From Bacteroidota bacterium (lineage in GTDB: Bacteria; Bacteroidota; Bacteroidia; Chitinophagales; Chitinophagaceae), in the NCBI GenBank assembly GCA_023427575.1, contig JAEZAY010000087.1, positions 1-18,616 on the forward strand: a DNA stretch of 18,616 nt, given 5' to 3'. Each line of letters begins with the position of its first letter. Positions within the stretch are counted from its first letter, which is position 1. The position numbers and the translations under genes are program-made. The notes beneath the pieces were generated by a model. That model made no database searches. It was not told the DNA's origin and was given only the letters and a program-made list of their open reading frames with translations. Of the stretch, positions 7,259-15,644 are shown piece by piece.

Positions 7259-10200
7259 ATGTTCTTAAAAAATAGCTTCGTTTTCTTTTTGCTTTTGTTT
7301 TCAGGCGGGATTGTTTTCGCTCAAAAAAAACAGGACGATTATAAGCCTTTATGGAATAAAATCGACACGCTGATCCTTAAACGCGGCCTGAACAGATCGG
7401 CGCTGGCCGAAGTGGAGAAGATCTATACTATGGCATCCCGCGATCAAAACCAGGCACAGATAATCAAAGCCCTTTTATATAAAAAACAGCTCTACCAGCA
7501 AATGGATGAAAACGCATTGCAGAAAAGTATCCGCGAAATGGAAAAAGAAATTGCCGCTTCAAAGGAACCGGTTACTTCCATTCTGCACAGTCTTCTGGCC
7601 GATTCATACTGGGCATATTTTCAGCAGAGCAGATGGAAGCTATACGACCGCAGCCCCGCCGGGCCTGCTTCAGATGATCCCGAAACCTGGTCGGCAGAAG
7701 ATTTCCACAACCGGATCTCCGCATTATATCTGCGCTCTATTGCAGCCTCCGATCTCCTTCAAAAACAAAGTCCGGATCATTTTGATCCGATCATCATCAA
7801 AGGTAATTCCAGGCAGCTCCGGCCTACACTATACGATCTGCTGGCCCATAGCGCACTGGAATATTTTCAGAACGATGAACGTTTATTGAATAAACCAGCC
7901 TATGCTTTCACCATGAATGAGCCGGCCGCCTATGCTCCGGCGGACCTGTTTATCAATCATGAATTTAAAACCAGGGATACGGGCTCGCTGTATTTACGCT
8001 CGCTACAGATCTATCAGGATCTGCTCCGCTTTCACCTCAACGATAAGAATCCCTCCGCACTGATAGATGCCGACCTGCATCGCCTCGCTTTTGTACACCG
8101 GGTCTCAGTTCTTCCTGAAAAAGATAAGCTATATGAAAACGCACTGAATGTTCTGATAGCAAAGTACAGCGATCCCTACCAACAGGCGGATGCCCGCCTG
8201 GCACTGGCAAGACATTATATTCAGAAGGCCGCCCGCTATGAACCATATGGCGATACCATCGAACGGTTTTCTTACGTAAAAGCCAAAACATTACTGGATC
8301 CGCTTACCGGCCTGAACAAAGAGGTCGCAAATACGGCGAAAAATTTACTGGCGGATATTCTCAAACCAAATCTGGTTCTTCAGTTAGAAGAGGTTAATCT
8401 TCCGGCCAAACCCTTTCGGATGCTTGTTAGCTATAGAAATGTTGATCAGGTCTATTTCCGGATTGTTAAGCTTGGCATTGTCGAAAAAGAATCGTTTGGA
8501 ACGCCGGGAGGTAAGGAAGATTTTTGGGAAAAGGTTCTAGCCAAACCGGCACTGATTCAATTTCAGCAGAAACTACCCCAGACTTCCGATCACCAGCAAC
8601 ACAAAACCGAAATTCCGGTACCGGGATTGCCATCCGGAGCCTATGCGATCATTAGCAGTACCAGTCAGAATTTTAATCTGAATAATGAACAATCCGTTTC
8701 AATCGCCTATTTCCATGTTTCTAATCTTGCCTATCTGAATAATGGCGATGATTTTTTTGTAGTTCACCGCGAAACCGGTCAGCCCATTTCCAATGCAACG
8801 ATTCAGATCTGGGACAAGCGTTATCATTCGCAAACCGGAAAGTACAGATTTGTAAAAGGTGAAAAAACAAACACCGACAAAAACGGATTTTTTAAGATGG
8901 ATAATTCTTCCATCCGGAATTATAACCGGCTGCTTGAAATAATCCATCAAACCGATACGCTTTTTACCGACAATGAAATTTATTCATACAGTTACCGCAG
9001 TCCGGAAGACCAGGAACAATTGAACCGGGAAGAATACGAAAAAAGAAACAGCCGCAGTTTCCTGTTTACCGACCGCGCTATTTATCGTCCGGGCCAAACG
9101 GTTTACTTTAAGGGAATCGCGATCACCCGTGATTTCGAATCCCGGGAATGGAAAATCATTCCGGATTATAAAACAACGATAAGCCTTAATGATGCCAACT
9201 ATGAAACCATCGATTCGCTGGTCGTTACAACCAATTCGTTTGGTTCTTTTAACGGGCAATTTGTTATTCCCAAAGGAATTCTGAACGGAAATTTTGAATT
9301 GGAACTAAACGAGCCCGAAGGTTCTGTTAACTTTTCAGTGGAAGAATACAAAAGGCCGACTTTTTACATTCAGTTTAAAAACCCCGAACAAACTTTTCGG
9401 TTAAATGATACCGTTATAACAACTGCCGTAGCGAACGGTTATGCGGGCACCTCGGTTTCGAACGCCGCCGTAACCTATCGCGTAACCCGCGAAGCCCGCT
9501 TTCCCTATTACTGGTTGTTCTGGAAAAGAGGATTTCCCCGATCCAACCCGCAGGAAATTGCGCATGGAACCACGAATACCGATCAAAATGGAAACTTTGA
9601 GATCCGGTTTCCGGCCCTGCCCGATCTATCGGTTTCAAAGGAACTGGAACCGGTTTTCGATTACCGGATCACTGCAGATGTAACAGATCTTAACGGGGAA
9701 ACCCGCACTGAAAATTATAATGTCCGGATTGGATATAAATCGCTGAATGTGGAGATCAGTCTGAATCAGGCCTCGTCCATTCCTTCCGACCGTTTTAAAA
9801 GCTTCGGGATCCGTACAGAGAATCATAGTGGTGATTTTATTCCCGCTAAAATTGAAACATCGATCTATTTGCTGGAATCGCCGCAAAGGTTAATCAGGAA
9901 CCGGCTTTGGGACCAACCCGATCAGTTTGTACTTAACAGAGAGGAATATCTCCGCCTTTTTCCAAACGATGAATACAATGATGAAACCAATATGCAGGGC
10001 TGGAGCAGAAAGGAAAAAGTTTTTTCAAAAACCGACAGTACGCATGCGGGCTACTCCATGAACCTGGACCATCGTGCCTTTAAACCGGGATGGTACCTGA
10101 TCGAAGTAAGTGCTACCGATCGCTTCGGTGAAAAAACAAAGTCGATTGAATATTGGGAGCTGCGGGATCCGAAGTCCGGTCGCCCGGCAAAGCCTTCTTA

Positions 10201-11251
10201 TAACTGGTATGAAGGGATCCAGGTAGAAGCGGCTCCCGGCGACAAGATGGAGATCAAAGTTGGAAGTTCCGCTGAAAATCTGTTTGTGATCCGCATGGAA
10301 GATCGTGGATCGGAACGCGATAGGGATTCAAAAAAACCAGATCAATACAGGTATCAGTTCCTGAACCTGAAAACAGGCTTTAGTTCTATAACAAAAGAAA
10401 TTCTTGCCGGCGATGTTCCCGGATTTGCGGTCCGGAATGTGTTTGTAAAAAATAACCGGATCTTCTTTTCGAATACAGATGTACGGGTGCCATTAGCCGA
10501 TAAGGATCTTAAAATTAATTACGAAACTTTCCGGGATAAAACCCTTCCGGGAAGCAGCGAGAAATGGAAAATAAAAATTTCGGGTGATCAAAAAGACGCA
10601 ATGGCAGCAGAACTGCTCACGGCCATGTACGATTCATCGCTCGACCAGTTCCGTCCCCATAACTGGCAGATCCCGGCTATTTATCCGGGTTTTTACAGTG
10701 GGATTAACTGGCGCTCATCAAATTTTGATCTGGCGCATAGCTATGAGCGTTATACATCCGCCACGTACTACGAGGAATTTGTAAAAACCTATGATCAGAT
10801 CGGCATAATTGCTGAATCGGGTAATGGTTACAGTTATCATAACCGCCGCGAAAAAAGTCTTGTCAGCTCAAAACTCGAAGGCCGTGCAGCCGGAATTCAG
10901 GTAGAATCACAGGATTCGGCTGTCAGCTTTGGAGTGGTGGAAGAAGCGGACCAGTCGGCCCCGCCCCCTCAGGATGAAAATGCGGCGCCCAATGATCAAA
11001 ACCAGATACCGGGCCAGGCTCCGGTTCAGATCAGAACCAACATGAACGAAACCGCTTTCTTTATGCGCGAACTCTATACCGACAGTTTGGGAAATGTGGA
11101 GATCTCGTTCACCATGCCAGACGCAGTTACCACCTGGAAATGGATGGTGCTGGCTCATACCAGAAACCTGGCTTTCGGGTATTCCGAAAATTCGGTTGTT
11201 ACGCGGAAGCAACTGATGGTGCAGCCCAATGCGCCCCGGTTTCTTCGTTAA
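7259..11251 (+). CDS. Alpha-2-macroglobulin family protein, N-terminal part
   Basis: This part is 1,330 residues long. A signal peptide (residues 1 to about 21, ending FA before QKKQ) directs export. A mostly helical region at about 25-360 is followed by macroglobulin-type beta domains. The clearest is the MG2 domain at about 600-700, with FTDRAIYRPGQTVYFKG beginning at 603 and SVEEYKRPTF near its end. At 1205-1220 the sequence KLEGRAAGIQVE resembles the plug region of TonB-dependent receptors; a Pro/Gln/Asn-rich linker follows, then the start of the alpha-2-macroglobulin domain at about 1258 (NETAFFMRELYTD, MPDAVTTWKWMVLAHT). The stop falls inside that domain, so the product would lack the thioester and C-terminal receptor-like domains and is unlikely to trap proteases. 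The ATG choice is fixed by the signal peptide. Confidence 0.85.
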   Translation: MFLKNSFVFFLLLFSGGIVFAQKKQDDYKPLWNKIDTLILKRGLNRSALAEVEKIYTMASRDQNQAQIIKALLYKKQLYQQMDENALQKSIREMEKEIAASKEPVTSILHSLLADSYWAYFQQSRWKLYDRSPAGPASDDPETWSAEDFHNRISALYLRSIAASDLLQKQSPDHFDPIIIKGNSRQLRPTLYDLLAHSALEYFQNDERLLNKPAYAFTMNEPAAYAPADLFINHEFKTRDTGSLYLRSLQIYQDLLRFHLNDKNPSALIDADLHRLAFVHRVSVLPEKDKLYENALNVLIAKYSDPYQQADARLALARHYIQKAARYEPYGDTIERFSYVKAKTLLDPLTGLNKEVANTAKNLLADILKPNLVLQLEEVNLPAKPFRMLVSYRNVDQVYFRIVKLGIVEKESFGTPGGKEDFWEKVLAKPALIQFQQKLPQTSDHQQHKTEIPVPGLPSGAYAIISSTSQNFNLNNEQSVSIAYFHVSNLAYLNNGDDFFVVHRETGQPISNATIQIWDKRYHSQTGKYRFVKGEKTNTDKNGFFKMDNSSIRNYNRLLEIIHQTDTLFTDNEIYSYSYRSPEDQEQLNREEYEKRNSRSFLFTDRAIYRPGQTVYFKGIAITRDFESREWKIIPDYKTTISLNDANYETIDSLVVTTNSFGSFNGQFVIPKGILNGNFELELNEPEGSVNFSVEEYKRPTFYIQFKNPEQTFRLNDTVITTAVANGYAGTSVSNAAVTYRVTREARFPYYWLFWKRGFPRSNPQEIAHGTTNTDQNGNFEIRFPALPDLSVSKELEPVFDYRITADVTDLNGETRTENYNVRIGYKSLNVEISLNQASSIPSDRFKSFGIRTENHSGDFIPAKIETSIYLLESPQRLIRNRLWDQPDQFVLNREEYLRLFPNDEYNDETNMQGWSRKEKVFSKTDSTHAGYSMNLDHRAFKPGWYLIEVSATDRFGEKTKSIEYWELRDPKSGRPAKPSYNWYEGIQVEAAPGDKMEIKVGSSAENLFVIRMEDRGSERDRDSKKPDQYRYQFLNLKTGFSSITKEILAGDVPGFAVRNVFVKNNRIFFSNTDVRVPLADKDLKINYETFRDKTLPGSSEKWKIKISGDQKDAMAAELLTAMYDSSLDQFRPHNWQIPAIYPGFYSGINWRSSNFDLAHSYERYTSATYYEEFVKTYDQIGIIAESGNGYSYHNRREKSLVSSKLEGRAAGIQVESQDSAVSFGVVEEADQSAPPPQDENAAPNDQNQIPGQAPVQIRTNMNETAFFMRELYTDSLGNVEISFTMPDAVTTWKWMVLAHTRNLAFGYSENSVVTRKQLMVQPNAPRFLR

Positions 11252-11263
11252 GGCGACAGAATG
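11249..11263 (+). other. In-frame stop followed by possible restart
   Basis: TAA at 11249-11251 closes the first part. AAGG at 11250-11253 lies seven bases before the ATG at 11261-11263, in the same frame. The arrangement could permit reinitiation, but a restarted product would have no signal peptide. TAA followed by G is a poor context for read-through. Normal TAA, TGA and TAG stops elsewhere in the window argue against a changed genetic code. Confidence 0.6.
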
Positions 11264-13381
11264 GATTTTGTCGGTAAAATTTCCAACCTGACCGATAAAG
11301 AAATTACCGGCCAGGTGGAATTGCAGCTCGTTAATCCTGAAACAAATACACCCGTTGACGGATGGTTCATGAATATGTTTCCCAACCAGTACTTTACCGC
11401 CGCTGCCGGCGAGTCGGTACCGGTCAGCTTTAGCATAGAAATTCCGTTTAATTATTCAAAACCGGTTACGTACCGGATGATCGCAAGATCTGACAGCCTC
11501 AGCGACGGAGAGCAGTCCATGCTACCGGTAATCAGTAACCGTATCCTGATCACAGAAAGTTTGCCTTTGCCAATCAGGGGAAGCGGCGAAAAGCAATTCA
11601 GCTTCGACAAACTTCTTAAAAGTGATTCTTCCCAAACCCTGAAACATCATGCTCTGACCGTTGAGTTCACCGCAAACCCGGCCTGGCTTGCAATTCAGTC
11701 GCTGCCTTATCTGAAAGAAACAAGCTGTGAATGCAGCGACCAGATCTTCAATCGCTATTATGCGAATGCACTGGCATCAAAGATCGCCCGCTCCGTTCCG
11801 CGTTTTCAGCAAATGATTCAGAAATGGAACCTGAGCGATACATCGGCGCTTTTAAGCCAGCTTGAAAAAAATCAGGAGCTTAAGTCCATCCTGCTGCAGG
11901 AAACACCCTGGGTGCTCGAGGCAAAAACCGAAACGGAACAAAGGCGAAATCTGGTAATCCTTTTCGATCTGGTTCGTTTGCAATCGGAACTGAGCGGATC
12001 ACTTACCAGACTGAAAGAAATGCAAAAAGACAATGGCGCATTTGTATGGATGAAGGGCGGCTATGACGATCTATACATGACCCAGCTTATTGCGATTTCC
12101 ATCGGCAGACTGATTAAACTGGATGCTGTTCCTGAACAGGATCGGGCGGAATTAAAATCGATTGCTCAAAAAGCAATGGCCTACCTCGATCAGCGATTGG
12201 TTCAGGATTACGAACAGTCGAAAAAATCCGGAAATAAAAATCCCGGTATCGGCTATACGCAAATTCAGTATTTGTACATGCGCAGCTTTTTTGTGGATGA
12301 AGCCGTAAGAGGCGATGTTTTTGCAGCCTATAACTATTTCCGGAACCTGTCGAAAAGGAACTGGATAAGCCAGAATCGTTATATGCAGGGCATGATAGCA
12401 TTATCGCTGTTCAGAACGGGAGACAGGCAGGCTGCCACAGCCATCCTGCGTTCACTTAAAGACAACGCCATCAACAGTGAGGAGCTGGGCATGTACTGGA
12501 AAGACTTCCGGCCGGGATACTGGTGGTACCAGGCGCCTGTGGAAATGCAGGCCCTGATGGTGGAAGCCTTTTATGAAATAACCAACGATTCCAAATCGGT
12601 CGACGATCTGAATACCTGGCTGCTAAAAAACAAACAAACAACCGGATGGTCGGGTTCAAGAGCTACAGCGGATGCCTGCTATGCCTTATTATTATCAGGA
12701 CCGAACTGGACAGAATCCACCCCGCAGGTAAGGGTTCAATTGGGCATTCGGAATTTCCCGGGTTCGGGTATTCAGCCTGAAGAAGGAACGGGGTATTTTA
12801 AAGAACGGATAGATGGCGATAAAGTAAAACCCGAAATGGGAGCCGTGCAGGTTTTTGTGAAACAGGATGAAAAATCAGTTTCAGCAAGGCCTGCCTGGGG
12901 TGCCGTTCATTGGCAATATTTTGAAGACCTCAATAATGTAAAATCGGCCGAAACTCCATTAAAGCTTAAAAAAGCATTGTTTGTGGCTGAGAATACCGAT
13001 AAAGGCCCGGTATTAAAACCAATCGTGGATGGCGACTTTATAAAGGTGGGCGATAAACTGGTAGTCCGGATTGAGTTAAGACTAGACCGGGAAATGGAAT
13101 ACGTTCATATGAAAGACCTGAGGGCTGCTGCACTTGAACCGTTGAACGTAATCAGCGCATATAAATGGCAGGGCGGAATGGGCTATTATGAATCAACCCG
13201 CGACGCTTCCACCAGTTTCTTTTTCGATTACTTACGTAAAGGCACATATGTTTTTGAGTACAGCCTTTTTGCAACTCACAGCGGCAGCTTCACCAATGGT
13301 ATCACAACAATAGAATCAATGTATGCCCCGGAATTCAGAAGTCACAGTGAATCGGTAAAACTGAATATCGAAGCGCGATAG
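11261..13381 (+). CDS. Alpha-2-macroglobulin family protein, C-terminal part
   Basis: These 706 residues continue the interrupted upstream gene in the same frame. They hold the remainder of the alpha-2-macroglobulin domain (residues 1 to about 20), a beta domain to about 105, and the helical thioester domain from about 130 to 470. The thioester site reads CECSDQ (156-161), so the usual Cys-x-Glu-Gln appears as Cys158-Ser-Asp-Gln161. Cys and Gln, which form the bond, are kept; Glu has become Asp and an extra Cys156 lies two residues upstream. The C-terminal beta domains (about 560-706) include MKDLRAAALEPLN and MYAPEFRSHSE, typical of the final macroglobulin domain. Translated alone it would lack a signal peptide and stay in the cytoplasm, so independent function is doubtful. 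Confidence 0.8.
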   Translation: MDFVGKISNLTDKEITGQVELQLVNPETNTPVDGWFMNMFPNQYFTAAAGESVPVSFSIEIPFNYSKPVTYRMIARSDSLSDGEQSMLPVISNRILITESLPLPIRGSGEKQFSFDKLLKSDSSQTLKHHALTVEFTANPAWLAIQSLPYLKETSCECSDQIFNRYYANALASKIARSVPRFQQMIQKWNLSDTSALLSQLEKNQELKSILLQETPWVLEAKTETEQRRNLVILFDLVRLQSELSGSLTRLKEMQKDNGAFVWMKGGYDDLYMTQLIAISIGRLIKLDAVPEQDRAELKSIAQKAMAYLDQRLVQDYEQSKKSGNKNPGIGYTQIQYLYMRSFFVDEAVRGDVFAAYNYFRNLSKRNWISQNRYMQGMIALSLFRTGDRQAATAILRSLKDNAINSEELGMYWKDFRPGYWWYQAPVEMQALMVEAFYEITNDSKSVDDLNTWLLKNKQTTGWSGSRATADACYALLLSGPNWTESTPQVRVQLGIRNFPGSGIQPEEGTGYFKERIDGDKVKPEMGAVQVFVKQDEKSVSARPAWGAVHWQYFEDLNNVKSAETPLKLKKALFVAENTDKGPVLKPIVDGDFIKVGDKLVVRIELRLDREMEYVHMKDLRAAALEPLNVISAYKWQGGMGYYESTRDASTSFFFDYLRKGTYVFEYSLFATHSGSFTNGITTIESMYAPEFRSHSESVKLNIEAR

Positions 13382-13447
13382 ATAAAGGAGTTGACCTGAT
13401 GGTTTACATCCATTTTTATTTAAGATGATTAATACAAACTACTGAGA

Positions 13448-14500
13448 TTGAAAACGGAGGTTCTTATAGTTGGCCAGGGAATCAGTGGAAGTTTTCTGTC
13501 GTATGAACTGGATAAACAAGGGATTGATTTTCTTGTAATCGACGATAAAGATCCGGCTTCTTCGTCCCGGGTGGCAGCGGGGATCATCAATCCCGTCACC
13601 GGAAGGCGAATGGTTAAAACATGGATGATTGATACTCTGATGGATTCAGTGAGCCAGTCATATGGGGAAATTGAAAAGCTTTTAAAGATTCAGGTATTAA
13701 AACAAAGCACGGTTCTAGACTTTTTTCCCAGCCCGCAAATGCGAAATGCTTTTTTGCAGAGGTTTGAAGAATCTGCCGATTATCTCGAACTGCCGGCAGA
13801 CCCGCATCAATATCTTTCTACTCTGAATTATGAATTCGGTTTTGGAATGATAAGACCCTGTTATATCGCAGATCTTGCCTTGCTTATTGATAATTGGCGG
13901 CAATATCTTTTACAAAAAAACCGTTTGATAAATTCCCGCTTCGATCCATCCCATTTGATCCTGGAAGCAGATGGAATTTCGTATGAAAATATAAAAGCTT
14001 CCTGTATTATTTTTTGCGATGGAATAAGTTCGATGGATAGCAGATATTTTAAAAACCTGCCTTTCGCGCCAAATAAAGGGGAAGCCCTGATTATTGAAAC
14101 AGGGCTTCCCGAAGGATTCATTTTAAAAAAAGGAAACAGCATTATCCCCTTCGGGAATGGAAAATTCTGGGTAGGATCTTCCTATGAATGGACATTTACT
14201 GATAAATTCCCAACGGCTCTGTTTCGCCAACGCACAGAAGCGTTTTTGAACCAGTTTCTAAAAATTCCCTATACCGTTACCGATCATCTCGCAGCTGTAC
14301 GCCCTGCCACCATCGAGCGCCGCCCCTTCGTCGGCTTTCATCCCAGGTACAAACAAATTGGAATTTTAAATGGAATGGGAACCAAAGGCTGTTCTATGGC
14401 CCCTTATTTTGCCGCGCAACTGGTAAACCATATAAAGACCGGTTCGGAAATTATTCCTGAAGCAAATATTCAGCGCTTTACCAGAATTCTTTCTTTCTAA
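13448..14500 (+). CDS. FAD-dependent oxidoreductase, DAO family
   Basis: This is a 350-residue flavoprotein of the D-amino-acid oxidase/glycine oxidase superfamily, which oxidises amines or amino acids. The N-terminal Rossmann motif is VGQGISGS (GxGxxG at 9-14), and the acidic end of the second strand is VIDDKD at 30-35. RVAAGIINPVTGRR (41-54) lies where ThiO and MnmC-like proteins contact the flavin. LAAVRPATIERRP (281-293) carries Arg285, placed like the substrate-carboxylate arginine of the family. The C-terminal GMGTKGCSMAP (309-319) closes the FAD site. The substrate cannot be told from sequence. The start is TTG at 13448: a stop lies in frame at 13430, no ATG intervenes, and any later start would remove the first Rossmann strand. 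A six-codon ATG reading frame (13425-13445) ends two bases before the TTG. The gene ends 14 bases from the convergent mtfA gene. Confidence 0.85.
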   Translation: MKTEVLIVGQGISGSFLSYELDKQGIDFLVIDDKDPASSSRVAAGIINPVTGRRMVKTWMIDTLMDSVSQSYGEIEKLLKIQVLKQSTVLDFFPSPQMRNAFLQRFEESADYLELPADPHQYLSTLNYEFGFGMIRPCYIADLALLIDNWRQYLLQKNRLINSRFDPSHLILEADGISYENIKASCIIFCDGISSMDSRYFKNLPFAPNKGEALIIETGLPEGFILKKGNSIIPFGNGKFWVGSSYEWTFTDKFPTALFRQRTEAFLNQFLKIPYTVTDHLAAVRPATIERRPFVGFHPRYKQIGILNGMGTKGCSMAPYFAAQLVNHIKTGSEIIPEANIQRFTRILSF

Positions 14501-14514
14501 CGTAGATATGTACC

Positions 14515-15315
14515 CTAAGCAGCCATTTTTGCATTCAGAAATACCTGCATGGGATCCTGTTTTAGCAACCGGGCCATGGAATCGTACAGATCCGGCAACT
14601 CATGTTTAAGACGGACCGGATTTTCAAAAAACACTTCCACGCTAACAGCCCAGAACTCGTGGTAATTTGTTCCGGCATAATCGCCCAGCAGGGTTTTGGT
14701 ACCTTCCTGAATGGCATTGTAAATGGGTCTTGCCACTTTCGAAAAGTTTTTGAACTCTTTTGTAAAATGCCGGTCTTCTTCGGTTTGGGTAATAAAATTT
14801 ACGTAAGCCAGCGCATGGCCCATTTCATGCAGGCCAACATTGCAGTTCGGGCTTAATCCTTTTACGCCTTTCAGAAAATTATCCCAGGAAAGATAGATCC
14901 CACTATGATCCACATGCCCCTGGAAGGGCCGGGAATAAAACCCGTAGTGATAGTCATCGCGAAGCACATAAATATCGCGGAAATAATTCAACTGATATTT
15001 TTCCAGACCTAAAGTAAGCTGAACCGCAACGGCGCTAACCAGTATTGGCATTTCGGGTATTTCCGTTACCTCGATGTAATGAAATCTTTTTGATTTGCGA
15101 AAGAGATAAGTGCGGAACAAAAATTTTCGCTGCTCCTCGTGACTGAGCCGGTTGTAATACTTGAGATAATCTGAAATAACTGAATGATAAACAGTTTCCT
15201 GGGCGAGAAAAGACTTGTACTGCCGCTTAACCAGGAAGATGCTGATCCGGTTCTTAATCGGCTCCTGAAAAAATGCCGTGAGAAATACAAATGCGAGGAT
15301 GATCAAAATTTCCAT
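14515..15315 (-). CDS. mtfA: MtfA-type zinc-dependent peptidase
   Basis: This 266-residue protein belongs to the MtfA (Mlc titration factor A) zinc metallopeptidase family, a relative of the anthrax lethal factor fold. The zinc motif is HEMGH at 163-167 (NVGLHEMGHALAYVNF), and the third ligand is expected in the later helix YHEFWAVSVEVFFE, with Glu227 the likelier of its Glu residues. The typical C-terminal LYDSMARLLKQDP follows at 243-255. A single hydrophobic helix (residues 1-16) may anchor it to the membrane, unlike E. coli MtfA, which is soluble. In E. coli the protein binds the glucose regulator Mlc; no Mlc link is shown here, so the symbol marks family rather than role. The stop is TAG. 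No convincing minus-strand promoter was found upstream. Confidence 0.85.
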   Translation of the reverse strand: MEILIILAFVFLTAFFQEPIKNRISIFLVKRQYKSFLAQETVYHSVISDYLKYYNRLSHEEQRKFLFRTYLFRKSKRFHYIEVTEIPEMPILVSAVAVQLTLGLEKYQLNYFRDIYVLRDDYHYGFYSRPFQGHVDHSGIYLSWDNFLKGVKGLSPNCNVGLHEMGHALAYVNFITQTEEDRHFTKEFKNFSKVARPIYNAIQEGTKTLLGDYAGTNYHEFWAVSVEVFFENPVRLKHELPDLYDSMARLLKQDPMQVFLNAKMAA

Positions 15316-15644
15316 AAGGTTCCATTTTTCTTTGTGGTTGAGGTACTTGGTGCACGCGGTTTAACACAGGTGTGGATTGAAAAATGGTCTTTCTGGAGAA
15401 GTGGAACTAAACTGGAATTCTTATATTCATTTGCTGTAAGAACTAATGAAACACAAAATAAAAATAATATTCTTAAAACGAAATCCATCCGTCGAAAAGT
15501 GCTTATGGCTGCTTTCCTGTACCTTTGCGCCCAAAACCTAACGCGCTGAAACATAATGAAATGCACCTTTTATGACAAAGTTCCAGTAGCATACAGGGTT
15601 CAGAAACTATATTAGCGCCTGAAAAAATTAAAAATAAAAGCACT
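15316..15644. other. Divergent intergenic region between mtfA and aspS
   Basis: No convincing gene is seen in these 329 bases. They hold the candidate -7 element at 15520-15527 and a second, weaker one (TATATTAG, 15608-15615, one mismatch to TAnnTTTG) that would give aspS a leader of about 23 bases. A 19-codon ATG frame (15556-15615) lies between the two elements; it has no recognisable features and is probably chance. Confidence 0.55.
15520..15527 (+). promoter_or_regulatory. Bacteroidota-type -7 element upstream of aspS
   Basis: TACCTTTG matches TAnnTTTG exactly and is followed by GCGCCC. The -33 element is poor (AGTG at 15498-15501 is the best placed). It implies a start near 15533 and a leader of about 110 bases before aspS. 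TAGGTTTT, one mismatch from the same consensus, is read on the minus strand at 15533-15540, so the two elements face away from each other. Confidence 0.5.

Larger units (their letters stand above)
7259..13381 (+). pseudogene. Alpha-2-macroglobulin family gene interrupted by one in-frame TAA
   Basis: Read through the TAA at 11249-11251, this is one frame of 2,040 codons coding for a secreted bacterial alpha-2-macroglobulin, a large bait protein that traps foreign proteases at the cell envelope. Both halves are in the same frame, with only TAA-GGC-GAC-AGA between the last sense codon of the first part and the ATG of the second. The surroundings (APRFLR, stop, GDRMDFVGK) fit the usual family sequence in which an acidic residue often precedes Gly-Asp, so a single G-to-T change from GAA would explain the break. 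No other stop or frameshift disturbs the gene. It may be a recent nonsense mutation, a strain polymorphism or a sequence error. The neighbouring pbpC gene often seen with bacterial alpha-2-macroglobulins is absent. Confidence 0.75.

Noticed and set aside
11249..11251. Reassigned TAA codon
   Set aside because: maeB, mlaF, sucD and the FAD oxidoreductase all end at TAA at normal protein lengths, so TAA is an ordinary stop in this genome.
11252..11260. Frameshift as cause of the alpha-2-macroglobulin split
   Set aside because: Both parts are in the same frame (11261 minus 7259 is divisible by three), so only a stop codon separates them.
15184..15549. Open frame of 121 codons on the plus strand across the start of mtfA
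   Set aside because: It overlaps the N-terminal coding part of mtfA antisense and has no domain or hydrophobic pattern that makes sense as a protein.
15556..15615. Small 19-codon gene before aspS
   Set aside because: It has no recognisable composition or motif and ends within a possible aspS -7 element; chance is the simplest reading.
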